From Tetracladium setigerum (Eukaryota > Ascomycota > Leotiomycetes > Helotiales): a DNA stretch of 64,000 nt. The notes under the pieces are model-generated. The model was not told the origin of the DNA, searched no databases, and worked only from the letters and a program-made list of their open reading frames with translations. Where the stretch lies: NCBI GenBank assembly GCA_031472005.1, contig PZJY01000008.1, positions 2,108,001 through 2,172,000 on the forward strand, written 5' to 3'. Of the stretch, positions 12,701 through 24,175 are shown in pieces (the stretch's first letter is position 1; every line of letters starts with the position of its first letter). The position numbers and the translations under genes were made by a program.

Positions 12701-14168
12701 ATCTCAACCTCGATCATGGCCGACTAAACGCTCCTGTGAGACAACCTTTGCCAGAACCAAGCTTTGGTCGACTGAATCCAGCCCCGCCCTCTGATATTCC
12801 GTCTGGACCTCGAGACAGAAATTCTAGAGGCAATCGACCCGCTCTTCCGCCTGCAGCACCTCCTCGTCGTGACGCTAGGCAGGATGTTCAGCGACCACCA
12901 ACACCAGACAAACAACCTCCAACTGGGCCTTCTCAGGGTCGTCAAATAAGACGTCCAGCATCCAACGTTGATCTCATCAATACCAATACATCAATACCGG
13001 TCACTCCTACAGCCACGTCGCCTGCAATTGGTGTACACCCTGACCGACTGAGACAACTTCCAGCACAGGTTGCAACACCCCCACCTCAACCAAACTCTGC
13101 CAATGTGCCTGTTGCATCAGGGATGCATCCTGAAAGACAGAGAGGAGTCTACGGGAATGACAGCCCTATGAACCAGCAAGGCAACAACCGGCCAAGACAA
13201 CAGATGCCTCCCGTGGCCACGACTGGTCCACCTTCTGGTCCTAAGGGGAATCAAGGTAACCAGGCGAGCCCTATTAGCGCCATTCCAAACAACATGTCTG
13301 CTCCAACAGGGCCAGCATCCTCGAGTGAGAGAGCACAAAGAGGAGGGGGCCCCGACGACAACTTGCTGGCATCAACACCACCCTGCAACAAGGTGGTTCA
13401 GGCAGTATTAACGTACGTGGACGTGGTGGAAGAGTAAGCGCAGGTGGCCGATTAGATTCACCGATCCAGAATCAAAACCAGCCACACATCATCCCCCCAC
13501 CACCGCCCGGCCAACCACCAAACTCGCAACAAGACCATTCCCGCGAAGGCAAAGACCTGATCAATCCCGCAAGAGCCGATCTCATCTCTGCCCCACCAAA
13601 CAGCGAAGACAGAGATCGTGACTCTCGCAGCAGGAGAAGTGAGCACTCTGGTCGTCGAAGCCGCAAAAGCTCAAGAAGTCCATCCGGAAGGGAGCGCGAC
13701 TCTAAGAGGGCTAAATTGGATGAGGATCGTCCTGCGAGAGAACACAAGGACCGTAGAGGTGGAGGAGAGACAGAGCGTGACAGACATTCATCCCGAAGCT
13801 CACCTCATCCTGATCTCATCGCTGGTCGGGAAGGCAGAGGAGGTCCACCGCGGGACAGCAATCGAGAACGAGATCGGGACCGTGAACGCGAACGCTCTGA
13901 TAGGGATCCGGGACGTAGTCGGGATGGGAGAGAGCGCGAGCCGAGGGATTCGCAATCTGAGAACTGGAACGGCGCGGAGCGTGGGCCAGAGCGTGGCGGA
14001 CGAAGCAGAGATATAAGAGGCGAACAGGATCGAAGAGATAGTCGTAACAATCGTGGAGGAGGTGGTGAAGATGGAGGGAGTGCGAGAAAGAGACATAATG
14101 AGGAAGGAGGTGGCGGTGGAGGTGCTGGTGGGATGGATCGAGGACGCGAGAAGCGACCGAGACGATAG
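6745..14168 (+). CDS. THO2: THO complex subunit 2 (mRNA export/TREX)
   Basis: Large scaffold of the nuclear THO complex, which couples transcription to mRNP assembly and export. Start ATG at 6745 (ATATGGCGCCC). The first 110 residues are basic and disordered, followed by the helical THO2 N-domain (YDYSFLTDERKAGW onward) and, near 8700-8800, KGQVRVS...LRWPHPEKFD. The Tho2 core (helical repeats, ending near KKRSKSWVMVQAFGYSI) is followed by a long R/D/S/P-rich C-tail expected to bind nucleic acid, with an RGRGG motif near 13415. Introns are 11376-11424 (GTATGT...ACAG) and 11520-11567 (GTTAGT...AAAAG), both in phase. Two single-base frame breaks: near 8672 (VYAQ / MQPYFN, no workable intron) and near 13381 (ASTP / LQQGGSG). 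Adding one base at each gives exactly 2443 codons (2442 residues). Splicing could explain the second break only by removing coding-like sequence. Confidence 0.85.
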
Positions 14169-15344
14169 AATTATTGGCATCCATTGCTAGATATGATGCG
14201 ATGCGAAACAGCAGCACATACGAGATATTGATGATTTGGGTGGGAATTCGAAAGGGGGAAAGAAATGTGTAACAGTGGATGGATGGGAAGAAGTGTGTAA
14301 GATGGATGGCGAGCCCCTCTCGTCTATTTTCTTTTTTTTCCTTTACTAAAAAACCTCGATCGATGCATCTTTTTAGGCGTCTCTCGTCGTGCAACATATT
14401 TTTTGATACCGAGCTAGCTGCATTTTCCCAGCGGGTGGTCAGATGAGAGTATGTAGTTCTTTACTGTGTGTAGTAGTACCTAGGATCCCGAAGGGATTAT
14501 GTGGGTGGGAATAAAACGAATTTCTACTCTACTCTACACTATTCTGGTCTTCTTGTGAGTCAAATTATACAGCGCAGTACGTCTACAGTGTAATCTTACA
14601 CAGCAGGGAGCGTCGATGTACCAACATCATCCACCAGCACCTTCAGTCCTCCAATGTTTTGTTACTTACCTAGGTATGCAGATACTTGCCTCGATTAACA
14701 TTCAATATACACGCCATCATTCTCCCAGCATTGTGTTAAGGTATTGACTTGCCTCGATCAACGTTCACCACTCAGCCAACACACACGCCATCATCCACAT
14801 CATCTCCATTCACCATCCCATCCTCGCATCACCATTCTCGCATTTTTCAATCTCCATCATCATCATCATCCCCGGCTGAACGGCACCTGGCTCACCACGA
14901 GGCATTCTGGCATTCTTCCCCATCAACTGACCGAGCCCTCAGCACTGTGGCACAGCTCAACGAACGGACCAATCACACCAGACAGATCAGCAAAAGCGTC
15001 CAAGGGTTTGCAAGTGTGCAACTCGTGAACCAACCAATGGAATATTTCTCTCCTTCCCTTTTCATGTTTTCTGCTGGGGAGGGGACGAGGAGTCTCGACA
15101 GGGCTGACGCGGCATGCTTGGGAGGTGGGAGGTTTATCTTGAGGGTGGACCCCCGCTGTTGGTGATGGATGCTTCTATGTTTATTTGGACAACACTTTTG
15201 CAGCAGCTATTTTTATTGAATATAACATATCCTGTCAGAACTTGAAGATAAAGAAAAAAAACCATCGAAATTTGGTCGAATACAGCTTCTTTGAGATTTA
15301 TCAAAGTCTGGTCATACGATTAAGAGAAAGAAATTTGCTTCAAG
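14169..15344. other. Intergenic with CAT/CA-rich low complexity
   Basis: 3' flank of THO2 and 5' flank of the next gene. Overlapping frames at 14744-15165 arise from CATCAT/CACCAT-rich sequence and have no intron or domain support. Confidence 0.5.
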
Positions 15345-16134
15345 ATGTCCTCACAAAGGTATCAAAAGGTATGTAATTCCCCAATCACAACTCCAAATCA
15401 TTCTTTCAAGTACATATCAGAAGAAAAAAACACCGAAATGGTTGCTTATTTCTATTCTAGATCCCAACAGCCGAAATCGACCTCGAAGACACTCCCCTTC
15501 CAGAATACACACGTACATCTTCTCCAAACCAGACAACCTCGCCAACCTACTTCACCGGTCTACCTACGTCTGCGCCCCCATCGTTTCATTCGAGTCATCC
15601 GCTTGTGTCAAAAGATACGTATCCATCGCCTACGCCTGTTGCACAACCACAGACGGCGGATGGGTTGGTGAATGGTGTTGTGAGTGGCGTGAGTGTGTGG
15701 GCACCTTCTGAGATTGGAGGCGAAGGAGCTGGTGCGTTGGAAGAAGCGAGAGAAGATGCTATTGTGAGGTTGATGGAGAGAGTGGATGTTTTGGAGGGGA
15801 GATTGGAGATGGGTCTTGGTGCTAGTGATGCTGTGAGTTTGAATTTTTGTTTAACGTGACTACTTCCTTTTCCTCGTCTTCTTTTCGCCCTCGCTTCGTC
15901 AGTTTTCGATCTTCATTTCTTATGCGATTGATCGATCGAAGTGCATTGAAGAATGTGATGTATGTATGTGTGTGCGAACATCGGCTGACGAGAAATCTTG
16001 ATGGAAAACAGAAAGATCAATTAGAACTAGACGAGGCCAAGGAGGCAAAGGATGCAAAGGCCAGGGAGACCACCATGGTAATTTGTTTTGTGGTTTGGAT
16101 GTGCGTGACGATTACTTGGGTTTTGGTGAAATAA
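15345..16134 (+). CDS. Small C-tail-anchored protein, function unknown
   Basis: Three exons in phase: 15345-15368, 15461-15832 and 16012-16134, with introns GTATGT...TTCTAG and GTGAGT...AACAG, giving 172 residues. The N-terminal half is Pro/Ser/Thr-rich and disordered. A helical stretch (EDAIVRLMERVDVLEGRLEM) is probably a coiled coil. A charged linker (DEAKEAKDAKAR) precedes the last 20 residues, which form one hydrophobic helix (MVICFVVWMCVTITWVLVK) ending at the stop codon. That is a tail anchor, so the protein should sit in the ER, mitochondrial outer or peroxisomal membrane facing the cytosol. No family recognised; all three splice junctions agree with the model. Confidence 0.7.
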
Positions 16135-16672
16135 AGATGGGGTGAAGGCTCTAGCGTGGTGTGGGATAGGGTTGCATTTTTGTATGATGTGTGATGAGAT
16201 CGATGATACCAGCTGCCGGCGCTTTTCTCTTGGGATAGAAATATATATTTTGGTTTCATGCACCTTCTGACTGAACAGTTGTTGCCGGATTGTGATGCTA
16301 TCGAAGAGATCATATGGGTTAATCCATTTACTAAACATCGAGTCAATTCTGGTACTAGCATAAGTCATCAAGATCAGGCAGGTTCCTTCAAATCTGGGAG
16401 ATGATATCTTAATAGTGAGTAAGTTCTGAGTAAATCCAAAGGTTGGAATTCACATAACTCTCGACATGCCCCCCAAGCGGTTGCTTCTTTCGCCTTTGAT
16501 GCACATCATAAAAAACAAAAACCTCTAAACTTTCCAGGTTATCGTTACAAAAGATTGCTTTTCACTCTCTTTCCGGCCGGGTGTCTTGACACACTCTCCT
16601 TCGCCAGCAGAACAAGCTTGTAGGAACATATCAATCCATCACCTTTCCACAGAAAATAAAATGATCATGTAA

Positions 16673-17400
16673 CGCGGTCAAGCGGCCGCTTCTTTCCCGC
16701 ATTTTGTTGCACGTCGCGAAAAAATACCATGTACTTTTTTGAACTCGCCGGAAACCGGTGCGTGTCGATGATTTGAAAAAAGTGCCTCGGATATACTTGC
16801 GAATACGAATGACTTTTCCCTGGTCGATAAAGATTTGAGAAGGAAAAGAAGAGCGAGATAAGAGCATATGATCTTGGTAAACAGCTATTTACTGTGATAA
16901 CGAGAGAAAAAGTTGTACGTGGTAGGTAGTTTGAGGCTTTGAGAAAGTGATATATAGCTTGGCACTCTCGCCTCTGTTCCAACAACGTTCTAAACTCTCC
17001 CAGGCACTATCTCTAAGAGCTATTCGTGAAATCACGTGGTTGCGGCAAATGCGGCCGCGAAGCGGTCTCTGTTGCATATCGCCAAAAAATCTACTTTTTC
17101 TCAACTTCTCGGAAAACGCGTTTTTCGAAACGTTTTCATGTCGAGTCTTGGCATTTTGGGTCAAGCGAGCACGTCTCACACAGCGCCAGGAAGAGATCAC
17201 ACAGTTTAGATGTTGAATCACGTGGGTGCGGTGATTGCGGCCGCTTGACCGCGCTTGTTGCACGTCGCAAGAACAACGTGTAACTTTTCTAAAGTTTCCG
17301 GAAAATGCATTTTTCGAATCCTTTGAATTTGAGGACTTAGTGTGTTTCGCTCGAGCAGCCACATCTCACACAACGCCGCCGTGATGAGACCGCATCATGA
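16673..17400. repeat. Three-copy intergenic repeat with NotI core
   Basis: Two diverged tandem copies of about 187 bp start at ATCACGTGG (17031 and 17217). Each has a GCGGCCGC core, then TTGCA(T/C)(A/G)TCGC, a TTTCTnAA...TTTCCGGAAAA-like block, a TTTTTCGAA block, and ends in CACATCTCACACA(A/G)CGCC-like sequence. A third, shorter copy (16673-16770) shares GCGGCCGC, TTGCACGTCGC and CCGGAAA. Its GCGGTCAAGCGGCCGC is the exact reverse complement of GCGGCCGCTTGACCGC in the last copy. Frames crossing it are not gene-like. Confidence 0.7.
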
Positions 17401-17518
17401 ATTTCTTCCTCAAAATGGTTTGTCCATACTTAAGTGTTTCAAATTTTAAATTAATTGTGTTATCATATCTTAATCTAGACTAAAAATTCTCCAAAACCCC
17501 CACATTCAACCTTTCCCG

Positions 17519-18675
17519 CTATTTGCCCTCGCTCACTGCTGCTTTCTTCTCCACAAGCTCAACATATAAACCTACTAACTGCCTCACAGTCTGCTCGAAA
17601 CTTGTACACTTCCACCCAAAGGCCTTTTCCATCTCCTCTGTCCCAATCTTCCACGGCGTCGTCTCCAAACTTCCCCCCATTTTCAAAATGCCCTTCTCAA
17701 TCGCCTCCGGGAAGGACTTCTCAGCAACCTTCAGCACATCATCCCACTTGATCCCCTCTGGCGTATCAGAAGACAGCACATAATCCTTATTCCCCGGCAC
17801 CGACTTCTTTAAAGAATCTACATGCGCTTTCGCAACATCCAAGACATGAACCGAAACTCCGACCAGCGGAGCAGCAGCCTTCACTCCCAGCACAGGACCA
17901 AGTGCCATTGCGCGCGTATTCGTAAGTACATCTTCCGGAGTCTCGGCAAGCATATCAGGACCGATGACTACACTGGGAAGAAGCTGAATGATCTCAAAGT
18001 GTGGCTTCTCCGTGGCGAGGAAATCGTGGGTGAATGCTCGAGAGAGCGCTTTGGATGACCAGTATGCTTCCATGGGCGAGGACCATGGTCCAGATGTGGA
18101 TGTGTTGATGGAAGAGGAGGTGTAGATGTCGGATGTTGGTGCGAAGAGCCAGGAGAATGGGACTAGTGTTACGGCCGAGGAAGTGATGATTACGCGTTTG
18201 ATTGTCGCGGTGCTTTTTGCGGCTGCGAGGATTGAGGAGGTCACTTTGAGTGCTGGTTGGATGATTTCGCGATCATAGTTATCCGTCTGATTTTGAGAGA
18301 AATGTTAGGATTTTTCTACCTGTATTTATTTTGGAGAGAGGGTTCGTCTTACCTCGATTGCAAGTGGACTAGCGAGATGCAAGATTGCGTCTACACCGTT
18401 CAAATTATGAACCAGATCCTCGGTATTGGTCAAGTCTGGGATGACGACGAATTTTACTTTGTTGATGTATGGTTGAACGCGTTTATGAGAAGAGAGCTTT
18501 TCAATCTGGGCGCTTTTGCGGACAGCGGCGAGGACGGTGTAGCCTGCCTCCAGAGAGAGAACGAGGGTCTGAAACCCAATGTAGCCTGAGACACCGGTGA
18601 TCTGACTATTTATTAGAATATAATCATACCATTGTCGGCAGCAAATTTAAGTCTTACAAATATTAATTCAGACAT
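17519..18675 (-). CDS. SDR reductase, copy 1 (aldehyde/dihydroflavonol reductase-like)
   Basis: NAD(P)H-dependent reductase of the extended SDR type (aldehyde reductase / dihydroflavonol-4-reductase-like group); substrate unknown. Three exons: 18675-18658 (only MSELIF), 18601-18353 and 18286-17519, with introns GTAAGA...AGTCAG and GTAAGA...CTGCAG-type ends, giving 344 residues. Cofactor motif TGVSGYIG (GxxGxxG) spans residues 8-15, LHLASP lies in the mid N-half, RVIITSS is the active-site Ser strand, and YWSSK (YxxxK) is near residue 164. Divergent from regulator copy 1, 700 bp away. A near-collinear paralogue with the same intron positions and length lies at 24176-25314. Local control by the neighbouring regulator is an inference from layout. 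Confidence 0.9.
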
Positions 18676-19375
18676 ATTGAAGTGGTGTTGTGCTTGTTTG
18701 AAGAAGGTACCTAGCTGATGGTGGGAGTTTGTCTTCGGTTGAAATGGTACTTGAGAATGAATTGATGCTAATTGTAATGAGAAAACATCTTTTGCAATGG
18801 GCTTTCTAATTCTTTTATAGCACAGAAACCTATACATCGTCGACATTGAAATCCGAAAGATATCTCTATGTTGTAAATTTCCGTTGCTCAACATCTTGGC
18901 GTCTCGCCAAGATCGGTGCTTCTTTGTTGACATGGGGAATAGGCGACTCGGAAAATCGACAATTTCGCATCGCCTTGGTGGGCGAACTTTCAACTTATTT
19001 TACAACATTACGTATGCCTTTGAGGCCGAAAACTATCACCAGAGAAGTGATTTTCCGATAGTGTCACCTCCCGCATCTACCAAGAAATTGAAGGGGCAGC
19101 ACAAAAAGAGGGAAATGCAACTCCAATTACCCTGTTGGGATGGTGATATGACTAAGCCACCAAATTATGGAGCACCACCGATTGAAGTGTCGAGGACGAC
19201 AAACTTGCAATATTGTTCACTTCAACGTTGTATTGTCCACAAATTCGGGGATCACATAATACTTTTTGAGATGGCTAAATCATAGATTGCAATCAAGGTG
19301 GCATTTTAAAATATAACCCTCCATTAGTCAGTTGGAGTTTGTACAGGCGCTATAATTTAACACGCGACATTCGAA
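18676..19375. promoter_or_regulatory. Divergent promoter region, reductase 1 / regulator 1
   Basis: Head-to-head starts 700 bp apart, so the two promoters are shared or adjacent. Frames in it carry no domain. CGG-containing words occur (for example near 18950), but I cannot assign a binding site. Confidence 0.45.
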
Positions 19376-21204
19376 ATGGAGCCTGAAACTCTGTCATCCG
19401 CAACCGATGCGAATGTTGATGATTATGGTGTTAATCCGGACACACATTCATGCAAGATTTGTTCAAAGGTCTTCTCAAACAGTGAGCTATCTTTTCTACG
19501 TGCAATTCATTACATCTAACATCTTGCAACAGAACTCTCACGGAATAGACATCAACTCTACTGCAAAAAGAAGCACTTCTCTGGACTGCCAAACATTAGG
19601 AAATCATGCGCAGAATGTCGACGTGCAAAGATAAAATGCGACGCTGGCTATCCTAGCTGTGGGAGATGTACGAAAAGGGATGTCACCTGTGTGTATGAGA
19701 CAACGAAAAGGAGCTCCACCGTCGCCCCGAATGTATCAAGCGCTCGTCTCGTTGATCGGACAATCAACAAGAATAGCCCGTCTACTACAGAAATCACTCC
19801 ATTCTCGCCAATCGACTCTGGGCATTCTCACGCTAATGACTCCATGGTTGACTTTGAGCTTGATATCTCATGTGATAACCCATTTGAGCCTGACCAATCT
19901 TTCACCTGGGGTTTAAACAACACCTTTCCATCTTATACAGCATCGTCGGCTTCGGAATACAACGATACAACCATATCATTTTCCGCTTCTCCTCTCGACG
20001 AACAAACAGACAATTCGCCTTTCGATTCCGAGCTTTCATCAGCAGACTTTGAATTTACACTTCAACCTGACGTCGCAAATTACCTCCTTTTCGACTCATC
20101 AACTTCAAACTCTATGTTCGAGGGACCATATCTGATTTTCAAATATGTCGAAAGACATGTCGGTCCCGTTTCGAGAACGTCCTCGATTGCGCGCAGACAG
20201 TCACCATTTACGCCCACGTGCCGGCCTGGCTGCAGTACAGCGATCGGATTGAAATTCATTCTTTCAAATCTCAAAGCATATCCCGCGTTGCTACTCGATC
20301 AGTTAGAACAACCTCCCTTCATCCACAACAGCTGCTCAATGTGGAATGAGGATTTGGAAATCACACCTACATCTGATCATTTGGCCATTTGTAAGACGAT
20401 CGTGCAAATGTACCAGTCTAAAACGCCGCAAACAGAAGCTTTCATTTCTCGAACTATCAGTGCGGAAACGCAAAGATTTGCTGAAGCAGTAAGGATTTTG
20501 CAATGAAACATCATACACTAAAAGTTGGACCGCTAACAGCAAAATTAGTATATGGCCGCCTCCGACTGGGAAGCTCTCTCCATGCTCCAAGCAACAACAA
20601 CCTACATTCTACTCCGGATATCCGATTCAGAAATAGGCAGCATAGACTACGACATTAGCCTTGTTGACATTATGACCTCTATTGCAATCAAATTGGAACA
20701 AACTGGGTTCCTCTGCACAGGTGAAGTCCACGGTTATCGTCCACAATGGCAGGAATGGATCTTGATGGAGTCAAAACGCCGGTATATATCCATCCACCCT
20801 TTCCACTAAACAATCAAGCCTTTCCATGAATACAACCATCCCCCCCCCCCCAAAAAAATAAACTCAATCTAACACAAATATCCAGCACGGTAATCATCCT
20901 CTTCCTCATCTGTCTCCTCTTCGAAATCGCTCCCCACCAAAGCGGAAAAGCCCTGGCAGGTCTCATGTCCCTTCCGCTTCCCAGCACCAAAGTTTTATGG
21001 CAAGCGACTAGGGAGGAAGAATGGATTGCGTTGTACGATGATATGTTGCTGAGAAGGCAAGGGAGGGCGTATTTGACTTATGCTGATTTGGTGGTTTTGG
21101 GGAGGGATGGCGGGGCTGATGACAGGATGGGAGATTTGAATGAGTGGTTTACGAGTTTGGATGGATTTGGGATTTTGGTTATGATGGCTGCGACGACTTT
21201 TTGA
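19376..21204 (+). CDS. C2H2-type + Zn2Cys6 transcription factor, copy 1
   Basis: Two zinc fingers in series. The first is a C2HC finger (C26, C29, H42, C46; CKICSKVFSN...NRHQLYC). The second is a binuclear Zn2Cys6 cluster, residues 61-88, spacing C-x2-C-x6-C-x6-C-x2-C-x6-C (CAECRRAKIKCDAGYPSCGRC). A Ser/Thr-rich linker follows, then a helical regulatory C-half. Four exons: 19376-19481, 19533-20488, 20549-20781, 20886-21204, giving 537 residues; every junction keeps phase. The first intron splits the first finger. Intron 3 (20782-20885) contains a C12 run and falls at ESKRR/TV. A paralogue lies at 22024-23690. Nuclear DNA-binding regulator; likely target is the divergent reductase (inference). 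Confidence 0.88.
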
Positions 21205-21356
21205 GGCATTTTGGGGTGGGCATATTTAGATAAAATGGATGTTGTTATCTGTAACCCGAGTGCTGCTTTAGTCTGATTGTGGTCGAATAGCACAAAATCC
21301 GATTTCCCTCCTGAAATCTCTCTCTCAATCTCTCGGCTAACTTAGATTTGCCCTTT

Positions 21357-21587
21357 TCACGTCAATTTCACGCGCTGTCCTCCGTTCTCGAAATGTATGC
21401 TTCCAGCTCGCGACTCAACGGCATTTCTCCAAGCCTGTTTAAATTCTTTGGGAATCTCCCATGGAACCTGGAGGGTGTACGATTCCAGTCGTCTATTTAG
21501 CCCAATCTCCCAATGCGGCGTTTTATAAGCCCGATCCAAGATCCTGTTGACAGCGTATTGTATGTACTCACAAATTTGATGTGCCAC
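21357..21587 (-). other. Protein-like fragment of unknown nature
   Basis: A 76-codon frame at the centre of the mirror block has an ordinary amino-acid mix (HQICEYIQYAVNRILDRAYK, PWEIPKEFKQAW). Its first codon in the frame is GTG, preceded by an in-frame TAA, although an ACTAAAAG acceptor-like site lies right before it. It could be the last exon of a small gene or debris. The rest of 21205-22023 shows nothing else. Confidence 0.2.
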
Positions 21588-22023
21588 CTTTTAGTGTCGA
21601 AGTCAGAAGAGCTCTCGAAGAATATCCAAGAACACTCTGTGTCAATACGTGATATTTAACGAAAAAGAAATGATCAGAAAACGTTTGAGAGAATGACTTC
21701 GTCGTATATATACACACGCCATGTACCTAAAGCATTCTTGGCATTCTTTGGTAGAAAGCCTTGCATGGGACCCTTATGATAAAGCAATTCTCGGCTATTT
21801 CGTTTGATCCATATTCAGCCCCTCGAATTCATCACTTTCGCGACTTACCTACCCATTCTCGCATTTCATCCAAATCCTGTCCTCTTTATCCAACTCCATC
21901 ATTTTCATTACTTCATTCGCCATTTCATTCATACGGATTCCCGTTCACGTATAGGAGTAGGGAGGAAGTCGGATAAGGCTTGCTTTATGAAAGTGTGGGA
22001 GAATACTCATCAAAGCTAGACGT

Positions 22024-23690
22024 TTAAAGAGAATTTGCAGCCATCAGAACAAGCATCCCAAACGAATCAACGCTAATCATCCATGAATTTAAGTCGTTCA
22101 CCATATCTCCTCCCTGTCCCCTCCCAAGGGCTAATAAATCCCTATACCTCAAATAACACCTCCCATTTCTCGCCCTCAGCATCTCGTCATACCGTTCTAT
22201 CCACTCGCCTTCCGTCGCCGCCTCCCAAAGATTCTTCTGGGCAGGAAGCGGTAGAACGGAAAGCCCAGCTTTAGATCTGGCCCGTTGTTCAGGTTTAATG
22301 TCGAACAGGAGGTACAGTATGAAGAGTACCGTCACTGTCCTTCGTTTCGACTCCACCAACACCCACTCTTTCCATTCTGGACGGCGGCTTTCAATCTCAG
22401 CGCTGCAAACTAATCTGCACTGTTCAGCTTGCATCGCAATCTCCTAGCAGGAAGAAACGCCGTTAGCTCGTTGAAAAGTGGAGGAAATCAAAGTCTCACT
22501 GTCATCGCTCTAGTGAGCTCACGGTCGAATTCGGCAGGGAGTGAATCCTCGTCAAAGATTCTAAGAAGAATGTACAACGTGATTGCCTGAAGCATAGAAA
22601 TCACAGTCCACTCATCTCGATCCATGTATTCGTTCATAAAGCGGTCTTTTTCCATGGTTATAGTGCGCCAGACGAAAGAGCTTGTTGCAGGTGTCTTAGT
22701 GGTGAAGAGTGAGACGATAGATTTGCAAATATCTAGTGTCGGTAGGGGAGGTGGGCTTGCGCAAGTCGGAATTTGACCCAAGTTTGGGTCTGGAGATGGA
22801 AGCGACGTGCCATGGATGAAGGGCGGGAGGTTCTTCGTTGCAAGGGCCGTAGCGTACGATTTGAAGTTCTGCAGAAGGAAGGCCCGGCCGATTTGTGAGC
22901 CCATAGGAAGATTTGCGTGAATGAATGGGCTTCTGGTTGAGGTGTGGGTCAGACCATGGTGGTCCATGGGCCGAAGAACTAGGTAGGGGGTGTGGAACAT
23001 ACAATCTGCAGGAGTTGAGAATGTCGTATCGACGGGGGTTAAGTTTAGTATTGGGCCAGGGATGAACCAATTGATCCCCGATCCATTAACAGAATAGTTG
23101 ATGGAAGAAATATCAGAAAATCCCGAGCTTTCCACAAATCCAGCATCCGGTTCCCAGAGTGCGACATCGCTCTGAGGCGTCAGGTCGGGCACAGAAGCGA
23201 GCCAGATACTAGGATCATTCATATCTAAGCTAATCTGAGCTTCATTGTTGCCATTATCCGACGGGATGTCAACAAGCAATATACCATCTGAGCTTGGCGC
23301 ATCAGGCGGAGCAAATGCAGCTTGGTGGGCTGAGGTCGTACTCTTCCTGCTCAATTCATAAACGCAAGGAAGTCTCCTATTATCACATCGACTACATTTT
23401 GGGAGTTCCGAATCGCATCTTGCTTTGGCTTTCCGACAAGCTGCACATGATTTCCAGAAGACCGGGAGACTGCTCACCCGCTTCTTCCTACAGTACAGGA
23501 CGTGTCGATTTCTCGAGGTTCCTAGCACTACAGTTGAGCAAAGTACTAGCAATTGGATTGTGTTTGAGTGCAAAAGGAATCGAACCATACGTTTTGTGAA
23601 GACTTTGGAGCAGATCTCGCAAGAAAACGGCCCGGTTTCGTTATGGATATGCCTGCCGGAGGCTGCCCTTGGCTTTGTACTCATGATCAT
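22024..23690 (-). CDS. C2H2-type + Zn2Cys6 transcription factor, copy 2
   Basis: Same plan as copy 1: a C2HC finger (C24, C27, H40, C44; SCEICSKVFTKR...NRHVLYC), then a Zn2Cys6 cluster at residues 59-86 (CAACRKAKARC...CSRC). Three exons: 23690-23591, 23521-22500 and 22443-22024, giving 513 residues. The first intron (23590-23522, GTATGG...TGCTAG) is placed so the finger keeps 12 residues between its second Cys and the His. Copy 1's third intron is absent here: ESKRRTVTV is read continuously. The C-terminal third aligns by eye with copy 1 (PLPAQKNLWEAATEGEWIERY against PLPSTKVLWQATREEEWIALY). Divergent from reductase copy 2. Confidence 0.88.
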
Positions 23691-24175
23691 CAGCGGTGAC
23701 CGTCGGATGTAATAATGGCTTATAGCTAGCGGAGCAAATTGGTCTTCTTAGTTGCTGTGTTTTCATGCCACCCGGAATACTTTTGGCGGTTGGGAAGTCG
23801 ATGATTTTGGGTTGAGGGAAGGGCGTCTCAGCTTTCTGGGCTTAAGGTTATCTCCGAGCATCCATACTGCTAGCGTTTTGTCGATTTTCCGGACAGTCTA
23901 ATACTTTCCGCTGCCTAAATTAACAAATACCACAGTATCTAATACATTCGGAATTTCAATGATATCATTCTTGCTCAGGTCCGGAGACTTTTGTCGCCTT
24001 GTACTGCCTTTGCAAGTGTATAATATGATGGCATGAATTTCCACTTCCTCCTGTTCCCTTCATTGTTCGCCTCATCTTCGTCATATCTGAGATATCAACA
24101 CTCCCATTAGCTTCTGTTTCATCTCAATTGCTTGCAAAGAAAGTTCCAAGTCTCCTCTGAGCATCTAGAATTATA
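23691..24175. promoter_or_regulatory. Divergent promoter region, regulator 2 / reductase 2
   Basis: 485 bp between head-to-head starts, the mirror counterpart of 18676-19375. No convincing long stretch shared with that region was seen by eye. Confidence 0.45.

Noticed and set aside
13391..13467. Intron to explain the second THO2 frame break
   Set aside because: A phase-matching GTGGTT...CCAG pair exists, but the donor is poor and it would remove a coding-like RGRGG segment; a missing base is simpler.
13800..14397. Minus-strand frames opposite the THO2 tail
   Set aside because: Low-complexity His/Ser/Leu-rich translations caused by the RD/RE-rich coding strand.
14744..15165. Two overlapping plus frames
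   Set aside because: Simple CAT/CAC-rich DNA; neither frame has protein-like structure or introns.
16889..17362. 157-codon minus frame over the three-copy repeat
   Set aside because: It runs through diverged repeat copies and its apparent motif repetition comes from the DNA repeat; no homology recognised.
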